Under the pieces are notes generated by a model. It ran no database searches, had not been told where the DNA came from, and was given only the letters and a program-made list of their open reading frames with translations. Positions 45,105-57,220 of a stretch of 64,000 bases of DNA are shown piece after piece. This DNA comes from Mikania micrantha (taxonomy: Eukaryota; Streptophyta; Magnoliopsida; Asterales; Asteraceae). The DNA lies in assembly GCA_009363875.1 (NCBI GenBank), contig CM018691.1:6331977-6395976 (forward strand). The letters are read 5' to 3'. The position numbers and the translations under genes were made by a program. Position 1 is the first letter of the stretch; every line of letters begins with the position of its first letter.

Positions 45105-48042
45105 TGTGACACCTCGTAATTTCCAGGTCAGCAACTCTATTATTTTAATAATAATGTTTATTATTATTTCATACGTGGCACTAGAATAAATATATTTAGT
45201 GTGACACGTGGCACAACAGTCTGAACACGCCGATAATTCAAGGAATTATCGCACAACACTCGCACGTGTCTTGAATAACGAACGTTGGTGAACGGATCAA
45301 GCGGTAACACGAAAACACTGCACTTAGGTTCGATGAACCTAAATTAGCTAGAACAAGACCAATAGAACGAGAAACGATGATCGTATTCGAGAAATACGAA
45401 AGATTCGGTTCAAAACAATGAATTGGGCCTATTGGGCTCAGCCGAAACCCATCGCGGTACGCGATGGGCAATCAATTGGGCTTTCGCGGTACGCGAAGCT
45501 TGAGCGGGGAAATTTGAATTCTCCGAAAAGCGTCGCGGTACGCGACGACCGATCATTTTCCACCATCGCGGTACGCGATGTGTTTCGGGAACCAGACGAT
45601 TATTTTAATCATCGCGTGTCGCGGAGCTTCTTTTTGGGCGGTGTCGCGGTACGCGACAGGTCTAGTTCGCAGAAATCTTTATATATCCAAGATGAAATCA
45701 TTCTGTCGACCCTACTCCATCTCTCTCGACTGAAATCACCATACTCGACCATTTTAGCACTGTTACACCCATTTCCAGCAGTAGGAAGTCAACTAGAGCC
45801 ATTAGAAGACCATCTTTGGAGATTCAAGGTGTTGTGGAAGCTCCAAGAACGTCCTACTTGCTTGTTCCTTGCTTTGAATCGATTCCAGCACCCTTAGAGC
45901 GGTTCCAGAAGCTGCTCAAGCATCATTACGTGGATTAGGAGCTTGTAAGGTAGTTTCCTTGTTCAATCTAGTCACAATATCACTAGAAATCACACATGCA
46001 AGGGGGAATACCCACATGCATCACCACCACTACCATTGTCACGAATTTTTGATGCTAATAATCTGTTAATAAATGTGTTTGCTACTGATTTGATGAAATG
46101 ATGGTGATCTATGATGATACTATTAAGATTTAATGGCTATTTGTTGATTTAACTAAGAAATGGTTACTTTGATCCACATGCATGCACGATCCATGATGTG
46201 TTTGACGATTTTTGATATTGAAATGTTGCTAGATGTGTTATTGATGATGTCCTACATGATTTAGGATGTTTGATCATGTCAAAAATGGTCATTTGATGAT
46301 TATTACTAAAAATAGTAACTTTTATGTTACATATTGGTGATTTTTGATGAAATGACCACATGCATGTGTTTAGATCTATATGTTATGCTAGGAAATGATG
46401 TTTAGAAGTTAATATGATGATTATTGATGCATTGAGATGATGAGAATTATTGAAAATATGATTTTTATGGTTATTACTATAAATAGAAACTTTTTGTTAC
46501 AATGTTGCTAGAGAATGATGAATTTGAGGGATGTTGTATGTTTGGTATGCATAACTAACCTTGTTATGATGTTGATAAATGATTTTAAGTCCTAAAATGA
46601 TTGAAAGATGTGTTTTATCAAAAGTTACTATAAATAGTAACTTTATTTTTACAAAGTCTATGAATAGCAATATGTTTGTTGTAACGAATATGATTTTATG
46701 ATAATTTAGGACTAGGGTAATGATCTTTAGAAAAGGCTTGTTACTAATCTTGGTTAAACATGCTTATTTTAGTAACTTTCCATAAATGGAAACTTTTACG
46801 CGCAAACTATGTTAAACCGGCTATGTGTAACTATGTGCTATGTGATAACATGCTCATTTAGGATAAATATGCATGTTAGAATAATCGGAATATGATCTTA
46901 TGCATAACTTGCCAAATATGGAAACTTTCCTAAAATAGAAACTTGCCATAAATAGTAAGTTTCTTCATGGGAATGATTTTTGGTATCCGTACACTTCACA
47001 CGACACAAAAACCGCACGATACACGAACACTTGATCCAAACCGTCACCAACGGGTCGTTAGGTCAAACACGATCGACACGGTCAAACACGGTCAACTCGA
47101 CCTACGTAACCACTTAGTGTTATTGAACACTAACACGGTCCGGTGAGACCCACATATGTGAACACGAACTCATAATACCTATGTGATATAGGTGACTACT
47201 AGCCGGCGAGCTACACGTACTCTTTTGAGCTAACGCATATCTAAACTCAGGTGAGTTTACGGCCCCACTTTTACTCTTTAACTGTTTTTACTAAACTTTT
47301 GGGGTGAGAATACAATGCAACTGTTTTAGATGTATGACTGGTATGTTGTGAAAACCATTTTCGAGTGTAACTATTATCGCATAAAGCCCTCACTTATCCT
47401 TACCGTTAGTTGAAACGAACGAGTCGTTATTACGTAGTACTACTGGGTTTGACTAACCCCACTCGGCAACAACGTTGACTGGAGGTCATAACGAGTGTAA
47501 TATCGATGTGAATTGCGAGCTCAGCGATGGCTCGCGGAGGCAAACGAGAACAGTCTAGTTTCGGTAAGATGACATGACACACTCTACGGATCGTAGTATC
47601 CAACGAACAACTTAACATACCCAGTATATGTCTGTTTACTTTTCTGTCTGTCTAAACCTGTGAACTCACCAACTTTTTAGTTGACACTTTTCGCATGTAT
47701 TCTCAGGTAACTGATGGAGCTCACGCTAGGATACACACAAGGAAGCCTTAAGGAGTTTGACTTGCATATAGACTCGTATTTTAGGCGTTGTGTGCATTAA
47801 TAATGATTTGAAAACAATTAAATCATTTGTAGTGTTTATTTCAACAATTACTTTCCGCTGCTACTTATGTATTTGATGATTTACATTTTCCGCTGCATAC
47901 TTATATAAACTTGTTTGGTTTTGCAAACTGTGTGATTGTGTAACTCATATAGAAGTCGTTCTATATGACCAAGAGCTGTGATTCCTGGCCACGTCACACC
48001 CACGTGGACTGACACAACGAGTGGGAAATTGGGGGTGTGACA
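45105..48042 (+). mobile_element. Solo LTR (Ty3/Gypsy chromovirus-like), 2938 bp, nested in the Helitron
   Basis: It starts TGTGACACCTCG, ends GGGGGTGTGACA, and is flanked by exact TTTTG (45100-45104 and 48043-48047). The size, the TGTGACACC end and a GTGAG-rich 3' half resemble the long LTRs of plant chromoviruses of the Tekay type. A TATA-like TTTATATAT is at 45678-45686. There is no internal coding region, so it is a solo LTR left by recombination between two LTRs. The 159-codon frame at 45418-45897 is an accident of the repeated GCGGTACGCGA words. Confidence 0.85.
45448..45658 (+). repeat. Array of covarying short hairpins (TCGCG-GTA-CGCGA core)
   Basis: Five good hairpins at 45448-45468 (9-bp stem), 45483-45497 (6 bp), 45531-45547 (7 bp), 45564-45580 (7 bp) and 45642-45658 (7 bp), plus a degenerate one at about 45612-45624. 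Each has the loop GTA and inner stem CGCG/CGCG. Outer pairs differ between copies but stay complementary: CCCAT/ATGGG, TT/AA, CGT/ACG, CAT/ATG, TGT/ACA. The array ends about 20 bp before the LTR TATA-like site. Confidence 0.85.
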
Positions 48043-48132
48043 TTTTGTCACGAAGAAAATTGAACTTATTTGAGGCTAACATCGATCTGTACTTGAAATA
48101 CTAAAAACACCATAAGTCCACTTTTGATGCAG

Positions 48133-48274
48133 GTCGGTATTAAGAAGTTTGTGAGTGTTTCTTGTGAAAATGTTAGTAGCAAGTCTCACATGATAGAACA
48201 ATGTAGCCACTGGTTACGCAAGGGCTGGCTTACTGTTGTGGATCTTGCTGTTTTCGAGCGTAATGACAAGTCAG
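48133..48274 (+). pseudogene. Exon-like fragment in the Helitron, right of nested LTR (unidentified)
   Basis: A 142-bp segment lies between a GCAG acceptor and a CAG|GTATC donor. It is open and encodes VGIKKFVSVSCENVSSKSH followed by an HWLRKGWLTVVDLAVF stretch. Not recognised. Confidence 0.4.
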
Positions 48275-50779
48275 GTATCAAACCATAACTAACTAAACCT
48301 TACTTATAGTATATGTTTACCTTATGGTTTACGGCTCAATTTTTTTCTCAATTTTAAACTTTTGGTTTTGGTTTTGGTTTATGGCTCATATAGTGTATTG
48401 ATCTGGTAAGGTTTTGAGGAAAAGGTTTGTTTTTTGATTTTCAATATATTACCATTTTTTTCATCCTTCCCATATGGTGTATGGCTCAATTTTAAACTTT
48501 TGATTTTGGTTTTGGTTTTGGTTTTGGTTTATGGCTCATATGGTGCATTGATCTGGTAAGGTTTTGATGAAAAGGTTTGTATTTTGATTTTAAAATTGCA
48601 CTAATTTTAACGTTATTTTACTTGTTTTGTGAAAATAACGTTAAAAATGTTGGGATGATCAACTTCAAACGATAACTTTGAGCCTAGGACTTAGAACTTA
48701 GAACTCAAATAGGAGACAAACAGGTACTTGTTCATTCCTAGATCCATAAGTATAGCATTGTTTTTAGAGTACCAGTTCTGTTACCTTTCGTTGATTTTAA
48801 GTTCTTAGATTAATTAATTGTAGCAGGATCTTGAAGTAACTGAATTTTAGAGTACCAGGTTGCAACTTTCTTGTATTTTCATAAACTATTTGTTCAGCCT
48901 AAGAGCACCTTTAGTTGTTTCTATTTGCCTATGTCTTGTATCTCAAACATACATATGGTGAACTTTGAGTCTAGAAAGTGTTTATTTGCTCATTTCAAAT
49001 TAATATTGTTTTGTTACTCAATTATGAGTGTCCTTTGAGAGTATAAGGCTTAATTCTAATTTTTTAATTATTTTCTTAATTCTTCTTAAACTCTAAAATC
49101 ATTGTTTCATTATATTTGTTAGGTTTAGATAGATTGATACCACTCTAAAATAATTATTTCAAATTGACAGTTTTGCCCCTGATGATCAATTTCTGACATA
49201 ATCAAGAGATGATGGCACTAGCATTTCAAGCAATGGGTCTCCATGTTTTTCGGTAAAAAATTGTTTGCAGACTCGATTGCAGCGATTTTGACTCTTATTA
49301 TTCCCAAAATAGGACTTTCTTACTCTAAATATAAGGATTATAAGTGTCTTTATTTCTATTTTCCAACAATTCATAATGGGTTTGGTTTCCCTCAAGGTTT
49401 TATGATCCTACTTTAAAAAATTAGTGATATGCCTTCTCTTTTATATATATTTTTTAATTTGCATTATTTCCTTTAATGAAGTTGTATAATATATTTTTTG
49501 TTAACCCTTTAATGAAGTTGTATAATCATACGATGCCCATATTCAACCGAAGCACAATCCCTGGTCATGCCTTCGTCATTTCTGGATGGGAGTATGAGAC
49601 TATTGATGTTATTCATTTTCAGTAGTTTTTATTTTAGTGTTGAGTTTGTAGTTAGTTATATACTCAATTAAACTGATATTTTTAGCCACGTGAACATAGA
49701 CTGTGATTATGTTTAAAACCAACACAACAGTATTTTGTGCCTTTTTTCAGGCTGAAAAGAATCATTGATTGAGGTGCAAGCTACAAAAGAAGATTCAACC
49801 ACCTTAAAACTACGTCGTTTTGCATTATTGCTAATTTTAACCAGTATTGTAGAATTTTTTTCTTTTGTTTCTAAAGATTTTTTAAGGGTACTTTATGATG
49901 GTTCATATAATCATATGTGTTATGGGATGTAGGTTGGATGTTTTTGTTATGCATATCCTTTAAAGTCATTATGTGCACCGAATGATCATTGGGTGTTTTC
50001 AGTCACTCCTTTCACTTTCAACCTAGCTGATGAACATTCCTCGATTACCATGACCATTGAGGTAAGAAACTTTGTATCTTCTCCCTTGGTTTTGCCTAAG
50101 CTCATTTGAATAATCTAGGTAGGAAATCCACATACCATTATTTTCCTATAAATAGTTTACTGTTTACTTATATAATATCAAACAAATTGTTAGGATGCTA
50201 TTTTAGTTGATGAACAACAGCAAACAACGATGTTTAACTCATTTAGGTTTGATTTATGTAGTGCCTTATCTGAACTCTTTGTCCTGCAGGTTCACCATTT
50301 CAATCCAATAAGTTGAAATCTCTCGCTAGATCACCAATTTTGTAAGGAAATACAACTCATTTTTTAAAAATCTTTTTTTTTTGTTAATATTACAACTTGT
50401 TTGAAACAAGTTTATTATGATTATGATTCCAGGATATGAAAAGAAGATGGAAAACGTGTGAAAATGGGCAAAAGAAACAAGTGGCTATGCGAAAAGCTTC
50501 CGGGTGAAATGGGTTTCGCAATAATGTTATGGGGTTGATTTTACTTATAATATCGGATATATGTACACTTTTTCGACGTCAGATAATCATCATCTTTAAA
50601 AATGAATTTGAGTAGGTTTATGTTTCTTAAGGAAGTTACTTTTTAGAAAGAGTTATGCCGTCTTTTTTTTTAAATCTAGGATCATAATTGCTTGCGTAGT
50701 AAGTTTTTAAAAGTAAGGTGCTACAATTAGCGATTTAGAATTAGGTCGTCGCCGCCGCATCGCGCGGGTCTCCAACTAG

Positions 50780-53700
50780 TTTAAATAAATATGTTACACG
50801 AATTGTCTCAAGGTTCATATTTTTACACATGGGTGATTAAGCGTTAAGATTATAATATTAAAAATTACATGGATTGTATTTTCTTTTATCAATTCAATCT
50901 GTTAACTCTAAGTCCTGAAAAAATAACACTATTTTTACGTGTTTAGTAACTCCATTGTATTTTATGTTTTAGTTCATTAGAATCATATTTGCATAGAATC
51001 AAATCATGCCAAATTTTTTAGTATATGTTTTTATTTGAATATATGTTTTTATGAAGTTAGATGAAGAAATAGTTTAGTAACAAAAGTGATGTTGTATGTG
51101 TCGATATAACATTCAAATATATGTGTATTAGCAGATATAAAAGACTTTGTTGTTTTTAAAATGTTTGCTATGATCTTCATAGGCTGAGGATTTTATGAAA
51201 TCACCTTATCTACTAGATTATAACTTTAAGATCCAGCTCATGTTTTTCTTACAAATTAAAATTTTATTATAAAAATAATCTTATGAATTTCAATAAGGTG
51301 CCCGGTTCGTACAACTCTATTTTTTTTTAACGGCAAATTTTTCCATACAATTGTCTACTATGAGACTAGAACTCTCAACATATTTTAAAAATAAACATTT
51401 TAACACACCTTGGTACCGTTGGGTTCATGCGGCTCTATTAACCCCTTGACGAGGTTCAAAGTAACACTTCATCTTGTCGAAAATGAAGTAGAATTTAATA
51501 TTCAAATTTCTTCATACATTAAATGTGGAATTTTTTTTTTTAATTTTGTTATTTAACTTAATTTAATATAAAATTTCATATTTGTATATTGGGACAAAGG
51601 TTGTAAAAGGGGTCCATTGGTGTGCTTATTCTAAGAAGGAATGAGAGGTAATGTAGTGTAAAGCCGCTTTTGGCTTTGATTGCTTTGTCTAAAGTTAAAT
51701 GCGTTATTATTTTATATAGTGTTTGCAACCTTGCACGATAAATCTAACTTTTATGATTAATAAATTTTAGCTATTTAACTTCTAGTCTAGTGGCATACTC
51801 TTGGTTTTTCTTATAAAAGATATTGGGTTCTAGTTTTATTAAGAGTAATTGCTTCTGGATAAACGTGAGTTTTTTCAGTATAGATTACTTATTAAATATT
51901 GAGGTTAAATTGTCCTTTATATGCTTGATTTTATAGTAAAAAAAACAAAAACAAAACAAACTTTTGATAGTATGATACCAGTTATAGAAACACAAAAAAA
52001 AAAGTATTCACAAGAATCACTAGAAGCACGTTAATGGTTCGGACAAATTTTCTGAAATTAATTATAACCAATACTTGGATTAACTCAAATTTATTATCCA
52101 AAGTTGATTCCTTTATTTTACATTAATTTCACTTTTATTTTTTATACAGATTGAGAAATTAAAAGTTCGGTTCTATAGTTTGCACGATCAAAACAATATT
52201 GCGTCCTATAATGGCTGATCGTTAATTTTTTTATTAGGTGATGAAAAAAAAACCCAAATACCCCTTTAATATTATAAATCATAAAATTAAATTAAAATTA
52301 CAGGTCGTTTAAAAACAGGCCAAGATTCTGGTCACCACCAAACTTGTGGTGGTTTGAGGCCGCTAAAAATTAAAACCAAATCAAACCTAACCATTTTAGT
52401 GTTTGAGATGGGTAATCACAATGCAATCTCAAATATAATTTTTTTTATTAAATAACACCTAAATCATCAACTCTATACATACATAGATACACATATATAT
52501 GTACATATGTATGTACGCATGCATAAACACACACGGCCGGCCCTGTTAGTGAAAATCATAAACCAAACCAGTCACTACGGTTTCAAACTTTTGAAACCAA
52601 TTTACCAAATGTTTGGAAAAAAACTGGCCTTAATATCGAACCATATGGAGCTCCAAAAAATATGAAAACCTAGGCCATTGTCTAGTTTTTTAAATAAACG
52701 ATCCGGCTCTGTCTGCTCTTGCCCTTCCACCACCATAAGCTCTCATGACTGCCTTACCCCAACCGTGACACCACCAAGCTTGAATCCAACTATTAACATT
52801 TGTTACTGAGGTGTGAGGGAGGGAAACCGACAAGATGGCGGTGGGGAGGCTACAACACAAATTGCAATATTGCATGTTTCCATCGATGTTTTTCAGTGGT
52901 GGTAACTTAGTTTTATTTTATTAAAAGAAGGGTATTTTGCAAATCTAAACCAAGCTGAGCGGCACAATTTGTAAACGAGCCGAGCACGAACATATCCTTA
53001 CTCGACTCGGTTCGACTCGACTCGTGAACATCCCTGATCGGTATTCATGTATCGCTAGTTTTTAGATGACATTAAAAGTTAAAGTAGGATGTGTGTTGTG
53101 ACATTGGCTTTAAGTATCACATAATTATTTAACATCATAATAAATACAATCTTGAGACATGAAAACATAACTTTATATCATTTCAAATTTTTTTCTACCC
53201 AATCAACATATAGTTATCAATCGCTTAAATTAAGCCTTCTAATTCTTTTCCTTCTTTAAATCTATTTTCCTTCTTCAATTTTTAAATTTTCTTTATTCAA
53301 CACGATGCTTTATTTTTTTTATTTCACTCATATATTATTTAATATTTATTTTTACTAAATCGTGTAATATACAAGTTTATAATATAATAACTATAATATT
53401 ATAATACAACTTGATAAAAGAGGCCATTTTAGGTGATTTTCTCTAAAGTAAAAGATCCTTCCTCTCATGGATGAAGCTTTTAAGGGATCCGGGTGTCCCG
53501 GCCCCCTTGTTTTTTCGCTCATAAGGATCGATATAATTGTATTTCGTCGGAATATCCTTCGGTCTCTTCCGTTTTCATCCTAAAAATCCTCCGGCCTCCT
53601 CCTACTTTTTTTTCCAAGCTCCGTCAATGCTTCCTCTTTACACCTATTTATGCATCCACCTAAGACCAAACTAAACTCAATCTCAAAGATACAAAATAGA
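50780..53700. other. Region between the Helitron and the OVATE gene
   Basis: 50880-52110 matches 55385-56690 (block B). 52110-53700 is AT-rich, with CA/TA microsatellite sequence at about 52485-52535 and no gene that I can support. A short stretch at 53640-53655 (ACCTATTTATGC) could be the TATA region of the OVATE gene. Confidence 0.6.
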
Positions 53701-53720
53701 GAGAAAAACATAGTGCGTTA

Positions 53721-54656
53721 ATGAGGAATTACAGATTTAGATTATCAGATATGATTCCAAATGCCTGGTTTTACAAGCTCAAAGACATGAGCAAGAAGAA
53801 GAAGACCACCACCACCAACCACCACAAGAAACCACCGTCTGGTTTTTATTATTCTACTTCAACCACCAATTATGCACCACCGGAAAACCACCAATTTTAT
53901 CACTCAAGAAACTCCATTTACTACACCCCTAAAGTTTCCCAATTCCAAAACTCACCAAAATTCCTACATTTCCATGACCAACCAAGAAAATCTTCAAAAA
54001 AATCTACACCCAACAGAAAAACCATCTATAAACCTTCTCCAAAATACACCGAGTCAACTCAGATTATTCAAGATTTCTTTCATTCTCAAGTGACAAACCA
54101 ATCTCCTTCCTCCGAGTCAACACAGTCAGGATTCACCTCCTGCACCTGTAGACTCAGTTCTCCCATTTCCGACATTACAATCAAAGCAAACGACGCTAAA
54201 AAACTCGATTTTTCCCAGAAAATTAGGGTTCAACTTCCTTCAATCATTACAAAACCGGCGAAACCCACTTCAAGAAACCAACAAACATCACTTTCCGGCA
54301 AGAAAGACAAAGAAAGCAACCAAATTCCGGCAAGAAAATCAGCCTCCGGCGTTAAACTGAGATTGAATTCTCCGAAACTAGCAGTGAGTAAAAGATTTGT
54401 TCAAAGATCCGCACAAAGAAACTTGGCAGAAAGTTTTGCAGTTGTGAAATCATCATTTGATCCTGAAAAAGATTTCATGCAATCAATGATGGAGATGATC
54501 ACTGAGAACAACATTAGATCATCTAAAGATTTAGAAGAGCTTCTTGCATGTTATCTTTCTCTAAATTTAGACGAGTATCATGGTGTAATTGTTAAAGCAT
54601 TTGAGCAAATCTGGTTCAGTTTGTCAGATGAGAGGCAGGACTTGAAGCAACCGTAA
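53721..54656 (+). CDS. OFP: OVATE family protein (transcriptional repressor)
   Basis: A single uninterrupted 311-codon frame, intronless as usual for the family. The N-terminus has NYRFRLSDMIPNAWFYKLKD, the conserved opening of the OFP1-4 type. A Lys/Ser/Pro-rich low-complexity middle follows, then a KSASGVKLRLNSPKL motif (about 205-225), and the OVATE domain at the end (EKDFMQSMMEMI ... LEELLACYLSLN ... YHGVIVKAFEQIW, about 248-300). Family members are nuclear, repress transcription, and bind TALE homeodomain (KNOX/BELL) proteins and TRM proteins, affecting organ shape and secondary walls. The start is the first ATG, matching the conserved N-terminal motif. A broken duplicate lies at 40897-41300. 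Confidence 0.95.
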   Translation: MRNYRFRLSDMIPNAWFYKLKDMSKKKKTTTTNHHKKPPSGFYYSTSTTNYAPPENHQFYHSRNSIYYTPKVSQFQNSPKFLHFHDQPRKSSKKSTPNRKTIYKPSPKYTESTQIIQDFFHSQVTNQSPSSESTQSGFTSCTCRLSSPISDITIKANDAKKLDFSQKIRVQLPSIITKPAKPTSRNQQTSLSGKKDKESNQIPARKSASGVKLRLNSPKLAVSKRFVQRSAQRNLAESFAVVKSSFDPEKDFMQSMMEMITENNIRSSKDLEELLACYLSLNLDEYHGVIVKAFEQIWFSLSDERQDLKQP

Positions 54657-54952
54657 AGTTGCTGATATGTAAGGAGGTCACGTGTTCGAGTCGTGTAAAC
54701 ACTCTTTAGAAATACAAAGCAAGAATGCATACATCAGACCCACATGACTCGACATTTCTGGACTCGCGCATGGCGGAGCTTTCGTGCACCAAGTTTACAT
54801 CGGCAGTTTACTAGATCTTAATTTTAAGGTTGAAATTTTGATGTAAAAGTTGTTAGATGTTTATGTTTTAAAAAGTGTTGACAAAAGATCAGAAGTTGGA
54901 TCACATTCTAAAAGGGCAAATTTCTGACAATTCATAACGATATGAAGTTATT

Positions 54953-55177
54953 TTTTGTGAACGGCGGTATTCTCATGTGTTCTCTACCCTTTGGGGGCAA
55001 TCGTCCAATGTTGGACTCATCCAACCGTTGAATGGGTAAACCTTCGCCTCTCATTGGAATCAAACCTGAGATAAACCACAAGCTAACCTTTCACATGTTG
55101 TCTTCCAAATTTGCCTCCCGATGGATTCGAACCCCTGAACTCTATATTGAAAGGTGAGAGCCCTATGAGCTGAGTTT
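54953..55177 (-). mobile_element. tRNA-derived SINE
   Basis: On the minus strand the head reads CAGCTCATAGGGCTCTCACC (A-box region), followed by GGGGTTCGAATCC (B-box). GTTATT flanks both sides (54947-54952 and 55178-55183), and the paralogous site near 43095 has one copy and no insert. Confidence 0.8.
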
Positions 55178-56160
55178 GTTATTAAGAAAGAAGACAAATA
55201 TTACAACGTCACGAGTTCGTTATATTTAAGGGTCGGAAGAAGATATACATGTGTCATTTTGTCAGAACAATATTAAAAAAAAACTACATACACCTTTTGG
55301 GCTGGGAGTCAATTTGGTTCTTTACACAAACTACGTTTTTGTGTTAGGTCCATAAATTACCTCCTTTATTTACAACTTATCAATCCTTCAATCTGCTAAC
55401 TCCAACTCATGAAAAAACAACACTATATTTACGTGTTTACTAACTTCATTGTATTTTATGTTTCAGTTCACTAGAACATGTTTGCATAGAATCGAATCAT
55501 GCCAAATTTTTGAATATACGTTTTTGTAAAGTTGATGAAGAAATAGTTTCGTAACAAAAGTGACTTGTATGTGTTGATCTAACATTCAAAAACACGATTA
55601 GTACCAAATATAAAAGACTTCGTTGTTTGTAAAATGGCTACTATGATCTTCATTTGGGTTTAGTTAAGAGGAATTTATGAAATTACCTTATCTACTAGAT
55701 TACAACTATAAGTTCCAACTCGTGTTTTTCTTAAAAATTAAAATTTTATAAAAAAGTATGATTTTATGAATTTCAATAAGATGTTTGGTTCATGCGGCTC
55801 TATTAACCCCACTTGATGAGGTTCGAAGTAACACCTCATCTTGTCGAAAATGAAATAGAATTTAATATTCTGCTTTCTTCAAACATTAAATGTGGAATAT
55901 TTTTTTAAATTTTGTTATTTAATTTAATTTTTCATCTTTGTATATTGGGACAAAGGTTGTAAAAGGGGTCCATTGGTGTGCTTATTCTAAGAAGGAATGA
56001 GAGGTAAATGTAGTGTAAAGCCACTTTTGGCTTTGATTGCTTTGTCTAAAGTTAAAGGCGTCCTTCTATCTGGTGTTTGCAACTTTGCACGATAAACCCA
56101 ACTTTTATTTTTCCCCTCATGATTACTAAATTTGAATTATTTAACTTCTAGTTTAGCGGC

Positions 56161-56374
56161 ACAACGCCCATTTGCGGTCTACGCATATATTATGTGAAAA
56201 TAATGTTAAAAGTGTTGGGATGATTAACTTCAAATGATAACTATGAGTTGGGGACTTCTTCAGAGCAGCCTCTCTATCCCAACTGGGATAGGGACAAGAC
56301 TTGTGTCCATCCTTTCCTCCCAGATCCTACTGAAAATTGTGAATATACTGGGTAAGTTTGTTTATTTTATTTTA
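56161..56374 (+). mobile_element. SINE-like element, internally shortened
   Basis: This is the same family as 9236-9500 and 36745-37027, but with the left arm of the internal palindrome missing. It is flanked by GGCACA (about 56158-56163 and 56375-56380) and absent from the paralogous place near 51790. Confidence 0.72.
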
Positions 56375-56729
56375 TGGCACACTCTTGCCTTTTCTTATAA
56401 GATGTCTTGATTTCGAGTCTTATTGAGAGCAATTGCTTCTGAATGAACATGAGTTTTTTCGGCGTGAATTTCTTCCTGAATGATGGGGTTAAATTGTCCG
56501 TTTGATACTTGATTTTACGGTTAAACGAAAAACAAAAACAAACTTTGATCACTAGTTATATATGATACCAGTTATAGAAACATATTTAAAAGAGTATTAG
56601 TAGGAATCACAAGAAGCACGATAATGGTTGGGACAAGTTTTATGAAACTAATTATAATCAAGACTTTGATTAACTCAAGGTTTATTGTTCAAAGATTATC
56701 AGTCATACACGATGGCTAATTTTTTATAC

Positions 56730-56948
56730 GGCATGTGATCTCAACGTGTGAACCACTGATTTTCAGGTCACGTCACCAAGGTCTAGTTACCATGACCTCC
56801 GTGGAGACCCCACCACCACCCCAGGAGAAAGCCACACCGAAAACTCCCTGACCTCTTAAGGACTCCTATTTCGTCTTCGGAAGGATTTGAATCCATGACC
56901 TTCCATTTAGAAAGCCAAGAGGTACCACTAGAATAAAGCCCCTTTGAT
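56730..56948 (-). mobile_element. tRNA-derived SINE
   Basis: The minus strand shows an A-box-like TATTCTAGTGGTACCTC and a B-box region GGTCATGGATTCAAATCC near the 5' end (56860-56935). The body continues to about 56730. The outer ends are not sharp. Confidence 0.6.
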
Positions 56949-57220
56949 GCAAGATGGCTAATTAACTAGACAACTATTTGAAACACGGATTATCAATTCA
57001 CTACGTGACATGCTAAAAGTAGTAAAAATATAGTTGAAATCCATAAAGCATAAGTCAATGACAATGTTGCATAAATATTAATTTTAACCGTAAAAACCAA
57101 TATTTAATAATAAATTTAACTACGGAGTAACTTTGTAGAATAGTAACTAAGTTTCTCAAATGTACTAATTAAGTCATCAAAAGTTTTTTTGTCTCTTTAA
57201 AGTCACTCGACTTTCACTAA

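Larger units (their letters stand above)
43304..50779 (+). mobile_element. Non-autonomous Helitron (7.5 kb) with a nested solo LTR
   Basis: It starts TCTTTGCTATTATATAATG after host A (43303) and ends in CCAACTAG before host T (50780), with a GC-rich hairpin region (CCGCCGCATCGCGCGGG) about 9 bp before CTAG. The first 60 bp align with the start of the Helitron at 17830-23356 (shared GAATATTGG-GAGAT, TTAAGAAAA, TGGTACAACC), so the two are one family. The paralogous OVATE block lacks it. Without the nested LTR it would be about 4.5 kb. No Rep/helicase gene is visible. It carries splice-flanked open segments at 44255-44380 and 48133-48274. Confidence 0.85.
40897..52110. repeat. Duplication block B, copy 1 (OVATE region, expanded by insertions)
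   Basis: Pieces at 40897-41350, 42617-42790, 43065-43303 and 50880-52110 match 54283-56690 in order and orientation. The gaps are the solo LTR, a 275-bp repeat, and the Helitron with its nested LTR. In the intact gene's block the same sites are empty. Confidence 0.85.
54283..56690. repeat. Duplication block B, copy 2 (intact OVATE side)
   Basis: It matches 40897-52110 minus that copy's insertions. Its own private insertions are SINEs at 54953-55177 and 56161-56374. Confidence 0.85.

Noticed and set aside
45418..45897. 159-codon open frame in the 2.9-kb LTR
   Set aside because: It is created by the repeated GCGGTACGCGA words (repeated V-A-V-R-D peptide) and has no gene context.
53872..54093. 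73-codon frame overlapping the OVATE gene in another frame
   Set aside because: Shadow of the 311-codon frame with conserved OFP motifs.
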